DNA from: CBDFHV01 sp965247705 | Lineage (GTDB): Bacteria; Pseudomonadota; Alphaproteobacteria; Rhodospirillales; CAMCUA01 | Reading direction: 5' to 3' | Length of the DNA stretch: 64,000 bases | Assembly (NCBI GenBank): GCA_965247705.1 | Contig: CBDFHV010000085.1 | Location: forward strand, 1-64,000 | Shown here: one piece after another, positions 55,055-63,579 of the stretch | How positions within the stretch are numbered: position 1 is the stretch's first letter | Layout: each line of letters opens with the position of its first letter | Notes under the pieces: model-generated | What the model was told of the DNA's origin: nothing | Database searches by the model: none | What the model saw: only the letters and a program-made list of their open reading frames with translations | Program-made: the position numbers and the translations under genes

Positions 55055-55542
55055 CGGGACCGGGCCGGGAAAAAACCACCGAGACACAGAGACACGAGGA
55101 AGGGGATTCCGGTGATCCCACAGGCCCCCCTCGGCGGCCACCGGGGGCCGCTTCGCCAACGGTCGGCCCTCAAGACGCGATCCCGGAATCCCGCGATGAC
55201 CAAATCGAACGGTTGGAAATCCTTGCCTGGTGGCTGGACGGGCGATTTCGCGTTCCCGGCACCAACCTGCGGTTCGGCCTCGACGGGTTGTTGGGCCTCG
55301 TTCCCGGAATCGGCGACTTCGCGACGGCATTGACCGGGTTTCTGCTGATCTCAACGGCCCACCATATGGGTGTGCCCCTACGGGTCCTTCTGCGCATGGG
55401 CGCCAACCTGGCGTTCGACTTCGCGATGGGATTGATCCCCGTTGTGGGCGATATTTTCGATTTCACCTTCAAGGCCCATCGCCGCAACGTGGACCTGGCG
55501 CGCCGCTACATGAAGGACGATGACACCAAGGGCCACCAATAA
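55051..55542 (+). CDS. DUF4112 protein
   Basis: A protein of up to 163 residues. The conserved part begins near residue 50 (QIERLEILAWWLDGRFRVPG) and includes FGLDGLLGLVPGIGDFATAL and LIPVVGDIFDFTFKAHRRN, the two glycine-rich halves of DUF4112. The first about 45 residues are Pro/Gly rich, and the DNA there carries ACCGAGACACAGAGACACGA, a short sequence commonly found dispersed in bacterial genomes, so the TTG start at 55051 is doubtful. The function of the family is unknown; it is predicted membrane-associated. Confidence 0.75.
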   Translation: MTGPGREKTTETQRHEEGDSGDPTGPPRRPPGAASPTVGPQDAIPESRDDQIERLEILAWWLDGRFRVPGTNLRFGLDGLLGLVPGIGDFATALTGFLLISTAHHMGVPLRVLLRMGANLAFDFAMGLIPVVGDIFDFTFKAHRRNVDLARRYMKDDDTKGHQ

Positions 55543-55554
55543 CGACTTTTGGTA

Positions 55555-55908
55555 TCATTCGGCCTTGGCAGCGAGGTACGCCGCGAGAGCGACCGCCTGG
55601 TTGTGGTCGGGGTCTCGCGCCGAGTAAAGGAGCGTGACCGGACGGTCACGGGCGAGCGACAGGATCTCGGCCACCAGGTCATGGCGGATGTCCAACTCCA
55701 CGCCATAGCGCCGCTTGAACTCCTGCCAGCGCGAGGCGTCGTGACCAAACCAGCGGCGGAGCTCCGAACTGGGGCCGACCTCCCGCATCCAGGCGTCGAG
55801 AGCGGCATTCGCCTTCGAAACGCCGCGCGGCCAGAGTCGGTCGACGAGCAGCCGATACCCATCGGCCGGCTCCGGCGGTTCGTAGATTCGTTTCACGCGA
55901 ATTTCCAC
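55555..55908 (-). CDS. DUF488 family protein
   Basis: A 117-residue protein, MEIRVKRIYEPPEPADGYRL, with the hallmarks LLVDRLWPRGVSK, LRRWFGHDASRW and VTLLYSARDPDHNQAVAL of the short DUF488 branch (YeaO-like). The branch is of unknown function. It is convergent with the DUF4112 gene (12 bp gap). Complete. Confidence 0.9.
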   Translation of the reverse strand: MEIRVKRIYEPPEPADGYRLLVDRLWPRGVSKANAALDAWMREVGPSSELRRWFGHDASRWQEFKRRYGVELDIRHDLVAEILSLARDRPVTLLYSARDPDHNQAVALAAYLAAKAE

Positions 55909-56204
55909 GGGCTAATCTCTCCGGTCCAAAGGACCATGGCGGCAGGACGGCTGATCACCCTGCAGGGACCGCCGGTAACAATGCAAACGAAGTTCTGGTT
56001 TCTCTGTTGAAAGTCCGCACCCGGCTCACGCCGGATTGGTCGGACATTGCCTCCGCGGACCAGTGGGCCTCCGACGACCAGTGGCAGGAGAAAAATTCAG
56101 CCTAAAGGGTCGGTGGACGCAAACGCGCCTTGCATCGACACAAGACCGTTGGCTTAATTCTCGTGGGACCATGCCCATTAAAAACAAGCTCGGAATTTAT
56201 CTCC
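55909..56204. other. Spacer upstream of the solute-binding protein gene
   Basis: A possible 55-codon frame ends in LKVRTRLTPDWSDIASADQW and a stop at 56104, with no start codon. It looks protein-like but matches nothing I know. Otherwise nothing is seen. Promoters for the cox region should lie in its right half. Confidence 0.35.
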
Positions 56205-56948
56205 ATGAATGAAGTCTCCGCGGAAGTCGTTGCGCAATTAGCCCCAACGGGAGTGCTACGCGCCGGTATCAACATGTCCAATTTTTTGCTTGTCGTCGAC
56301 AAGACCGAATCCGGTGACCCGATCGGACCGTCACCCAGCATCGCCGCGGCGATCGCCGATGCATTGGGGGTACCGCTTAAACTTGTCCCCTTTCCGAATC
56401 CAAGCGCCGTCGCCAACGCCGCGGGAACCGGCGTGTGGGATATCGGCAATATCGGTGCGGAACCGCAACGGGCGGCGGTCATGGATTTTACGGCTGCCTA
56501 TGCTGAAATCGAAGCGACGTATCTTGTTCCTCCCGGCTCTACCCTTCAGTCGATCGACCAGGTCGATCGCCCCGGCAACCGTATTTCAGTGTCCAAGGGG
56601 AGCGCCTACGGGTTATGGCTTGAGAACAATATCAAGCAGGCCGAACTGCATCCGGTCGTCGGGGGCGACGCTGCTGTCGACCAGTTCATCAATGACAAGA
56701 TGGAAGCATTGGCCAGTCTGCGTCCGGCACTCATTACCCTGCAGGAGAAACTTCCCGGCTCGCGCATTCTCGACGGCCAGTTCGCGGCCGTGCAACAAGC
56801 CGTCGGTATCAACAAGGGTAAGGACGCGGCGTACTCCTGGCTCCAGGACTTCGTCGAGGCGGCAAAAGCCAGTGGATTGGTTGCGCGCTTCATCGAACAG
56901 TACGGGGTTCAAGGAAAACTTACGGTCGCTCCACCGGCGACAAATTGA
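56205..56948 (+). CDS. ABC-type solute-binding protein family 3, no signal peptide seen
   Basis: A 247-residue protein (MNEVSAEVVAQLAPTGVLRA). It has the fold pattern of amino-acid-type binding proteins: LRAGINMSNFLLV, SPSIAAAIADALGVPLKLVP, WDIGNIGAEPQRAAVMDFT and ISVSKGSAYGLWL. The family is normally exported, but no signal peptide is present even in the extended frame to 56130. It lies 69 bp before coxM on the same strand. A cytosolic sensor role linked to CO dehydrogenase is conceivable; a mis-assigned start is the alternative. Confidence 0.75.
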   Translation: MNEVSAEVVAQLAPTGVLRAGINMSNFLLVVDKTESGDPIGPSPSIAAAIADALGVPLKLVPFPNPSAVANAAGTGVWDIGNIGAEPQRAAVMDFTAAYAEIEATYLVPPGSTLQSIDQVDRPGNRISVSKGSAYGLWLENNIKQAELHPVVGGDAAVDQFINDKMEALASLRPALITLQEKLPGSRILDGQFAAVQQAVGINKGKDAAYSWLQDFVEAAKASGLVARFIEQYGVQGKLTVAPPATN

Positions 56949-57017
56949 ATGCGGGGGATCGTTCATTTGCGCTAAGGTCGAGACATTAAGGATTGCATGA
57001 ATTCAGGGAGCGAGATC

Positions 57018-57887
57018 ATGACCCCGGGTGTATTCGAATATCATCGCCCGAACTCGGTCGAGGAGGTGTTGGCGCTGCTCGGCCAATTCGGTGACGACGG
57101 CAAGGTGTTGGCCGGCGGCCATAGCCTGGTGCCAATGATGAAACTGCGCCTGGCCGAGCCGGCGCATTTGATCGACATCAGCCGTGTCGACGACCTCAGC
57201 GGCATTCGCCAAGACGGGGACGTGATCGTGATCGGCGCGGGGACAACCCAGGCGGAAGTCCTGACATCGGACCTACTGCGCCAGACATGCCCGATCCTGC
57301 CGGAAGCGGCGGCGCAGATTGCCGATCCGCAAGTGCGCAGTCGCGGCACCATCGGCGGCAACTGCGCCAACGGAGACCCCGGGAACGACGATCCGGCGAT
57401 CATGATGGTCCTCGATGCACGCTACGTTCTGCGACACAAAGGGGGCGAGCGGCAGGTCGCCGCAAGAGGTTTCTACGAAGCGATCTACACGACCGCGTTG
57501 GCGGAAAACGAATTGCTGAGCGAAATCCGCATCCCGACTCCGGCCCGTGGCGTCGGCATGTCCTACCAGAAGATAAAGCGCAAGGTCGGCGACTACGCCA
57601 TCGCGGCCGCCGCGGTGACCCTGTCGATGCGGGATGGCCGATGCGCCGACGCCGCCATCGCGCTGACCAATGTCGGCGACACGGCGCTCTTTTCGCCGCA
57701 GGCGGCCGACGCCATCAAGGGCACCGCGGTGGATGCCACCGCCATCGCGGCGGCGGCCGATGCGGCGATGGCCACATCGGCCCCGGTCGAGGACTTGCGG
57801 GGGACGGTTGAATACCGCACGGCCATGGTCGGTGAAATGACGCGCCGCGCCATTGCCGAGGCTCTGAGCCGCGCGACGGGGAGTTGA
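57018..57887 (+). CDS. coxM: Carbon monoxide dehydrogenase, medium (FAD) subunit
   Basis: A 289-residue FAD subunit of the molybdenum hydroxylase family. The FAD motifs AGGHSLVPMMKLRLAEP and TIGGNCANGDPGND are clear. The ATG at 57018 follows GGGAGCGAG. It passes electrons from the iron-sulfur subunit to quinones or a carrier. The order M-S-L with 3-bp gap and a 1-bp overlap matches aerobic CO dehydrogenase operons. Confidence 0.92.
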   Translation: MTPGVFEYHRPNSVEEVLALLGQFGDDGKVLAGGHSLVPMMKLRLAEPAHLIDISRVDDLSGIRQDGDVIVIGAGTTQAEVLTSDLLRQTCPILPEAAAQIADPQVRSRGTIGGNCANGDPGNDDPAIMMVLDARYVLRHKGGERQVAARGFYEAIYTTALAENELLSEIRIPTPARGVGMSYQKIKRKVGDYAIAAAAVTLSMRDGRCADAAIALTNVGDTALFSPQAADAIKGTAVDATAIAAAADAAMATSAPVEDLRGTVEYRTAMVGEMTRRAIAEALSRATGS

Positions 57888-57890
57888 GCC

Positions 57891-58379
57891 ATGTCATCAC
57901 AGAAAATATCCCTGACCGTCAACGGCGAGGCGGTCGAGGCCGAGGTCGAGGCGCGGACGCTTCTGATCCATTTCCTGCGTGAGCACCTCAACCTTACGGG
58001 TTCGCATATCGGCTGCGAAACCAGCCATTGCGGCGCCTGCACGGTCGATCTCGACGGCAAGTCGGTCAAATCCTGCACCGTTTTCGCGGTGCAGGCCGAC
58101 GGCGGCGACCTGTTGACTGTCGAGGGTCTGGCCAACGGCGCCGAATTGCATCCCCTGCAGGAAGGCTTCTATGACAGCCACGGCCTGCAATGCGGCTACT
58201 GCACGCCGGGCATGCTGATACGGGCCTACCGGTTGCTGCAGGAGAACCCGAACCCGAGCGAAGCGGAAATTCGCATGGGCATCGCGGGCAATTTATGCCG
58301 CTGTACCGGATATCAGAATATCGTCAAGGCGATCCAATACGCCGCCGACAAGATCAATCAGGTCGAGGGAGCCGCGTGA
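57891..58379 (+). CDS. coxS: Carbon monoxide dehydrogenase, small (2Fe-2S) subunit
   Basis: A 162-residue protein with two 2Fe-2S clusters: a ferredoxin-type set GCETSHCGACTVDLDGKSVKSC and a C-terminal helical set CGYCTPGMLI with CRCTGYQNIVKAI. It conducts electrons from the molybdenum site to FAD. The stop overlaps the coxL start by 1 bp. Length is normal for CoxS. Confidence 0.94.
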   Translation: MSSQKISLTVNGEAVEAEVEARTLLIHFLREHLNLTGSHIGCETSHCGACTVDLDGKSVKSCTVFAVQADGGDLLTVEGLANGAELHPLQEGFYDSHGLQCGYCTPGMLIRAYRLLQENPNPSEAEIRMGIAGNLCRCTGYQNIVKAIQYAADKINQVEGAA

Positions 58380-60781
58380 TGGGCGACACACAGGAACTGA
58401 CGCTGGAGGAACGCGAGGCATCGATCGGCGGCATCGGGACATCCCGCAAGCGCAAGGAAGATGCGCGCTTCATTCGCGGTCAAGGCAACTATGTCGATGA
58501 CCTCAAGCTGCCCGGCATGTTGCATGGGGATTTTGTGCGCAGTTCGCACGCCCACGCCCTGATCAAATCGATCAACACCGAAGCGGCGCTCAAGGTGCCC
58601 GGCGTGCTTGCCGTGGTCACCGCCAAGGACCTGGAACCGCTGGGCCTGCACTGGATGCCGACCCTGGCCGGTGACATGGCCGCCGTTCTAGCCGACAAGA
58701 AGGTGCATTTTCAGAACCAGGAAATCGCCTTCGTGGTGGCGACGGACCGCTACGCGGCCAACGACGGCATACAAATGGTCGAGGTCGAGTACGAAGCCTT
58801 GCCGCCGCTCATCGACCCGAAGACGGCGCTCGACGACGACGCCCCGATCATCCGCGACGACGTTGCCGAAAACGACGAGGTCGGACAGGGCAAGCGCCAC
58901 CACCCGAATCACATATTCGAATGGCAGGTTGGCGACAAGGAGGCCACCCAAGCGGCCTTCGATGCCGCCGCCGTCACAATCCGCGAGGAGATCGCCTACC
59001 CCCGTTGCCATCCTTCGCCCCTGGAGACCTGCGGTTGCGTTGCCTCGATGGACGCGGCCAATGGGAAGCTCACCGTCCACGGCACCTTCCAGGCGCCCCA
59101 TGTGGTGCGCACCGTGGTCTCGCTGATCACCGGCATCGAGGAAAACAACATTCGCATCGTCTCGCCCGACGTCGGCGGCGGCTTCGGCAACAAGGTGGGC
59201 GCCTATCCGGGATACGTTTGCGCGGCGGCGGCCTCGATCGTCACCGGCCATCCGGTCAAGTGGATCGAAAGCCGGATCGACAATCTTTCCACCACCGCCT
59301 TCGCCCGGGATTATCACATGGTTGGCGAGTTGGCCGCCGACAAGGACGGCAAGATCCTGGCGGTCCGGGCCAATGTCCTGGCCGACCACGGGGCCTTCAA
59401 TACCCACGCCCAACCGATGAAATGGCCGGCCGGTTTGTTCAACATCGTTACCGGCAGCTACGACATCCCCGTCGGCCACGTAAAAGTCGACGGCGTTTAC
59501 ACCAACAAGGCGCCGGGCGGAGTCGCCTACCGCTGCTCCTTCCGAGTCACCGAGGCAGCCTATCTGATCGAACGGATGGTGGACGTACTGGCGCTGAAAA
59601 CGGGCGTCGACAAAGCCGAGATCAGGCTGCGCAATTTCGTCCAGCCGGAACAGTTCCCCTACAGCTCCTGTCTCGGGTGGGAGTACGATTCAGGCGACTA
59701 TCCCACCGCCTTGAAACAGGCCATGGAAGCGGTCGACTACGCGGGCCTGCGAAAAGAGCAGGCGGCGAAACGCGAGAAGGGGGAGCTGATGGGTATCGGC
59801 ATCTCCACCTTCACCGAGATCGTCGGCGCCGGTCCGGTCCGCAATTGCGACATCGTCGGACTGGGCATGTTCGATTCCTGCGAGATCAGGGTCCATCCCA
59901 CGGGCAGCGTGATCGCCCGCCTTGGCACCAAGTCAACGGGTCAAGGCCATGAGACGACCTTCGCCCAGATCATCGCGACCGAACTTGGGATTCCTTCCGA
60001 CAACATCACGGTCGAGGAGGGCGATACCGATAGCGCGCCCTACGGCCTCGGCACCTATGGCTCCCGCTCGACGCCCGTTGCCGGCGCCGCCACGGCGCGG
60101 GCCGCGCGCAAGATCAGGGCGAAGGCCAAGAAGATCGCGGCCCATGTGCTCGAGGCCAGCGAGCAGGATCTGGAGTGGGAGGTTGACCGCTTCCGGGTCG
60201 CCGGCTCCGATGTTTCGATGACCATGAAAGCCATCGCCATGGCGGCCTACTCCAACGTGCCGGAGGGTCTGGAGCACGGACTCGAGACGACCGACTACTA
60301 TGATCCGCCGAACTTTACCTATCCGTTCGGCGCCTATGTCTGCGTGGTCGATATCGACCGCTTCACGGGTGATGTGAAGGTGCGCCGATTCTTCGCCCTC
60401 GACGATTGCGGCACCCGGATCAACCCGATGGTGATCGACGGCCAAATTCACGGCGGCCTCGCCGAAGCCTTCGCCATCGCCTTGGGACAGGAGATCGTTT
60501 ACGACGAGACCGGCAACGTTCTCGGCGCCAGTCTGATGGACTATTTCCTGCCGACGGCGGTCGAAACGCCGAATTGGGAAACCGACTTCACGGTAACCCC
60601 CTGTCCCCATCACCCGATCGGCGCCAAGGGTATCGGGGAATCGCCCAACGTCGGCGGAGTCCCGGCATTCTCCAACGCCATCGTCGACGCCTTCGCCCAT
60701 CATGGCGTGACCCATATGCCGATGCCCCACACCCAGGGAAGTGTCTGGCGGACGCTGAACGGGCTGGGCCTGAACAAGTAA
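58379..60781 (+). CDS. coxL: Carbon monoxide dehydrogenase, large (molybdenum) subunit, form I
   Basis: An 800-residue catalytic subunit. The active-site loop is AYRCSFR with Cys386, the diagnostic form I (true CO-oxidising) motif that binds copper next to molybdenum. Other family marks are VGGGFGNKVGAYPGYVCAAA, the C-terminal GAKGIGESPNVGGVPAF with the catalytic Glu, and the MCD-binding loops. Form II enzymes read AYRGAGR, so this one should oxidise CO to CO2. Full length compared with about 805 residues for known CoxL. Confidence 0.95.
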   Translation: MGDTQELTLEEREASIGGIGTSRKRKEDARFIRGQGNYVDDLKLPGMLHGDFVRSSHAHALIKSINTEAALKVPGVLAVVTAKDLEPLGLHWMPTLAGDMAAVLADKKVHFQNQEIAFVVATDRYAANDGIQMVEVEYEALPPLIDPKTALDDDAPIIRDDVAENDEVGQGKRHHPNHIFEWQVGDKEATQAAFDAAAVTIREEIAYPRCHPSPLETCGCVASMDAANGKLTVHGTFQAPHVVRTVVSLITGIEENNIRIVSPDVGGGFGNKVGAYPGYVCAAAASIVTGHPVKWIESRIDNLSTTAFARDYHMVGELAADKDGKILAVRANVLADHGAFNTHAQPMKWPAGLFNIVTGSYDIPVGHVKVDGVYTNKAPGGVAYRCSFRVTEAAYLIERMVDVLALKTGVDKAEIRLRNFVQPEQFPYSSCLGWEYDSGDYPTALKQAMEAVDYAGLRKEQAAKREKGELMGIGISTFTEIVGAGPVRNCDIVGLGMFDSCEIRVHPTGSVIARLGTKSTGQGHETTFAQIIATELGIPSDNITVEEGDTDSAPYGLGTYGSRSTPVAGAATARAARKIRAKAKKIAAHVLEASEQDLEWEVDRFRVAGSDVSMTMKAIAMAAYSNVPEGLEHGLETTDYYDPPNFTYPFGAYVCVVDIDRFTGDVKVRRFFALDDCGTRINPMVIDGQIHGGLAEAFAIALGQEIVYDETGNVLGASLMDYFLPTAVETPNWETDFTVTPCPHHPIGAKGIGESPNVGGVPAFSNAIVDAFAHHGVTHMPMPHTQGSVWRTLNGLGLNK

Positions 60782-60813
60782 GCAATACCGGTATCGCGCG
60801 GGACGGAGGACCC

Positions 60814-61716
60814 ATGCCCCAGGAACCGGATGACGTCATCGATTGCATGGCCCGCATGAAGGGCGATGAACAGCCCTTCGCGGTCGCCACGGTCGTCCAT
60901 GTGCTTGGCGGCGCCTCGGCGCGGGAAGGCTCCAAGGCGGTCGTTCGCGGCGATGGTTCGGTGGTCGGTTGGATTGGCGGCGGATGCACTTTGAGCGCGG
61001 TGAAAAAGACCTCCGCCCGGGCGTTGATCGACGGTCGCGCCCGCTTCATTCGGGTTCGTCCCAGGGATGGCGCGACGGCCGAGGTGGATTCCGGAAATCG
61101 GACGGAAGACTTCGACAATTTTTGTCCGACCGGCGGCACGGTTGAAATCTTTATCGAGCCGGTGCTGCCGCGGGCGTCCCTGATCGTCGTCGGCGGCTCG
61201 TTGGTGGCGCGGGCGTTGTCGGATCTCGGCAAGCGGCTTGGCTTCGCCATCACAGTCGCCGCGATGGCGGACGATCTGAAATCGTTCTCCGATGTCGATC
61301 ATTCAATCGCAGGCTTCGATCCCAAACAGGCGATTCGCCCCGCCTCCAGCTTCGTCGTGGTTGCCTCTCAAGGGCGGCGGGACCGGGACGCGCTCCGCTT
61401 CGCCCTCGCCACCGGATCGGCCTATGTCGCCATGGTCGCGAGCCGCAAGAAGGCGGTAAAACTGAAGCAGGACCTGCGCGACGCGGGCATGGACCCGGGC
61501 GCCGTTGCGCGCATTCGCGCCCCCGCCGGCACGCACATCGGCGCCGTGACGCCGGAGGAAATCGCCCTGTCGATACTCACCGACATCGTGCGGGAACGAA
61601 GGCTCGGCGAGGCCGAGAGCGATCGCAATCAAGCCCGTCATTCCATGTCGGATGTGGGCGGGACGTCGACAGCCAACGGCGATGGGCTTCCGGGCGATAA
61701 CACCGAGAACCGTTAA
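60814..61716 (+). CDS. XdhC/CoxF-family maturation protein
   Basis: A 300-residue protein starting at an ATG after GGAGGA, 32 bp after coxL. The N-terminal half (PFAVATVVHVLGGASAREGS, GWIGGGCTLSAV) is the XdhC/CoxI domain, and the second half (ASLIVVGGSLVARALSDLGKR, VVVASQGRRDRDAL) is the Rossmann-like XdhC domain. It should insert or mature the molybdenum cofactor of CO dehydrogenase, as CoxF or CoxI do. The tail after SILTDIVRERR is low-complexity. No coxD or coxE is present here. Confidence 0.85.
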   Translation: MPQEPDDVIDCMARMKGDEQPFAVATVVHVLGGASAREGSKAVVRGDGSVVGWIGGGCTLSAVKKTSARALIDGRARFIRVRPRDGATAEVDSGNRTEDFDNFCPTGGTVEIFIEPVLPRASLIVVGGSLVARALSDLGKRLGFAITVAAMADDLKSFSDVDHSIAGFDPKQAIRPASSFVVVASQGRRDRDALRFALATGSAYVAMVASRKKAVKLKQDLRDAGMDPGAVARIRAPAGTHIGAVTPEEIALSILTDIVRERRLGEAESDRNQARHSMSDVGGTSTANGDGLPGDNTENR

Positions 61717-61824
61717 ATCCATCTGACGGCCGGGGCATTGACGCAAGGCGTCACCTCTGCCTTTGGCCGAAGCTGTCGAATTTCTCCGTGCTTGCCAGGG
61801 TCATGAGGCCGTAATTCGGATTTT

Positions 61825-61859
61825 CGGCCGGCCTGCCACCGACCGGTTCCAGCCGGCCG
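61825..61859 (+). terminator. Hairpin after the cox genes
   Basis: CGGCCGGC and GCCGGCCG form a perfect 8-bp stem with a 19-base loop, about 110 bp after the coxF-like stop and just before the hydantoinase gene. No T run follows on the plus strand, so termination is uncertain; on the minus strand it is preceded by AAAA. Confidence 0.35.
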
Positions 61860-61881
61860 GTTATTGCTGTATGGAACGGCG

Positions 61882-63579
61882 ATGACGGCGACGGCACATC
61901 TGGCGGCGGAGCGTCCGCGTCCCGACATGGACCCGGTCACATTCGAGGTGATCCGCAACGCGCTGCTCAACGCCACCGAGGAGATGGCCCTGACGGTGCG
62001 CCGGGCCGCCTATTCGACCAACATCAAGACCCGGGCCGACTTTTCCTGCGCCTACTTCGACGGCGACCTGCACTGCGTCGCCCAGTCCTTCGCCCAGCCG
62101 GCCCACCTGGTGGCCATGTCCACCATCGTGCCGGTGGCGGTGCGGGAATACGGCGAGTCGCGGTTTCGCCCCGGCGACGCGCTGCTGGTCAACGATCCCC
62201 ACCGGGGGTCGAGCCACCTCAACGACGTGACCTGCGTGTCGCCCGTGTTCGTCGGCGATACGCGCCTCGGTTACGTCGCCAACATGGCCCACCACGTGGA
62301 CGTGGGCGGCTCGCGGCCGGCCAGCATCGGGCTCAACAAGGAGCTGTTCCAGGAAGGTCTTATTCTGCCGCCGACCCGAATTGCCACCGCCGAGGGCATC
62401 GACGACAACGTCTTGGGCCTGATCCTGGCCAACCTCAGGGCGCCGCGGGAGACGGGCGGGGACCTCAGGGCCCAGCTGGCCGCCAACATTACGGGAATTC
62501 GCCGCATCGCCGCCTTGGCCGAACGCTACCCCCTCGAGGTGCTGGAAACCTTCGGCCGGGAGCTTGTGGACTATACGGAGCGATGGACCGACCGGGAGCT
62601 GCGCGCCCTGCCCCAGGGCACCTGGGAGGCGGAGGGGTTCCGTGACGACGACGGCTACACGGACCAGCCGATCCGGCTCTGCGCCCGGGTGACCATCGCC
62701 GACGGGTTCATCACCCTCGATGTGGGTGGTTCGGACGCCCAGCGTGCGACGTCGCTCAACTGCACCCGCACCATGACCGCCTGCGGCCTCGCCTTCGTCG
62801 CCCGCTCCCTGGTCCACGCGCAACTGCCGGTCAACAGCGGCTTCCTGCGCCGGGTTCGGGTGACCGGCCCGGACGGACTGATCTGCACCGCCGGCCGGCC
62901 GGCGGCGGTCTACGGCGGCTGGGAGACCACCCTGAAGCTGACCGAGCTGACTTGGCGGGCGCTCTACGAGCCCTTGCCCGACCGGGTCGCCGCCTCCGGA
63001 AAGGGGGTGATGCTCAACCTGGGGTTCGGCGGCATCAACCCGCGCAACGGCGAATTCTACTGCTACATGGAATCCATCGGCGGCGGCGGCGGCGCGCGGC
63101 CCGACCGGGATGGCGCTGAGGCGGTCCAAACCAACATCCACAACACCGAAAACGCGCCGGTGGAGGAGGTGGAGCTGTTCTACCCGGTGCGCATCGGCTG
63201 CTACGAGCTGATCGAAGACAGCGGCGGCAGTGGCACATACCGGGGCGGCCTGGGGGTTCGCCGGGACTTCATCTTTCCCGAGACCGAGTGCACCTTCACC
63301 ATCCTGTCGGACGGCCGGATATTTCGGCCCTGGGGCCTGGCCGGCGGCGGCGAAGCGGCGCCAGGCCGCTACATTCTGAATCCGGACGGCGAGGCGCGGG
63401 AACTGCCGTCGAAGATCACCCTCGACCTGCCGAAGGGAAGCTGCGTGCGGGTCGAGACTCCCGGCGGTGGCGGCTTCGGCGATCCGCGCCGCCGCGATCC
63501 CCAGGCCGTGGCGTCGGACCTTCGAGACGGCAAGATATCGGCCGCCCGCGCCGTGAGGATCGAGGGTTCCGACCGGTGA
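61882..63579 (+). CDS. Hydantoinase B/oxoprolinase family subunit
   Basis: A 565-residue protein from the ATG at 61882. It has the HyuB signatures DPVTFEVIRNALLNATEEMA, FAQPAHLVAMSTIVP, LLVNDPHRGSSHLNDVTCVS and the glycine-rich end GGGGFGDP. HyuB works with an ATP-binding HyuA to open hydantoin or oxoproline rings. No HyuA is present in the window, neither before nor directly after it. The hyuA gene may lie elsewhere or the protein acts alone. The TTG 18 bp earlier is a weaker start. Confidence 0.9.
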   Translation: MTATAHLAAERPRPDMDPVTFEVIRNALLNATEEMALTVRRAAYSTNIKTRADFSCAYFDGDLHCVAQSFAQPAHLVAMSTIVPVAVREYGESRFRPGDALLVNDPHRGSSHLNDVTCVSPVFVGDTRLGYVANMAHHVDVGGSRPASIGLNKELFQEGLILPPTRIATAEGIDDNVLGLILANLRAPRETGGDLRAQLAANITGIRRIAALAERYPLEVLETFGRELVDYTERWTDRELRALPQGTWEAEGFRDDDGYTDQPIRLCARVTIADGFITLDVGGSDAQRATSLNCTRTMTACGLAFVARSLVHAQLPVNSGFLRRVRVTGPDGLICTAGRPAAVYGGWETTLKLTELTWRALYEPLPDRVAASGKGVMLNLGFGGINPRNGEFYCYMESIGGGGGARPDRDGAEAVQTNIHNTENAPVEEVELFYPVRIGCYELIEDSGGSGTYRGGLGVRRDFIFPETECTFTILSDGRIFRPWGLAGGGEAAPGRYILNPDGEARELPSKITLDLPKGSCVRVETPGGGGFGDPRRRDPQAVASDLRDGKISAARAVRIEGSDR

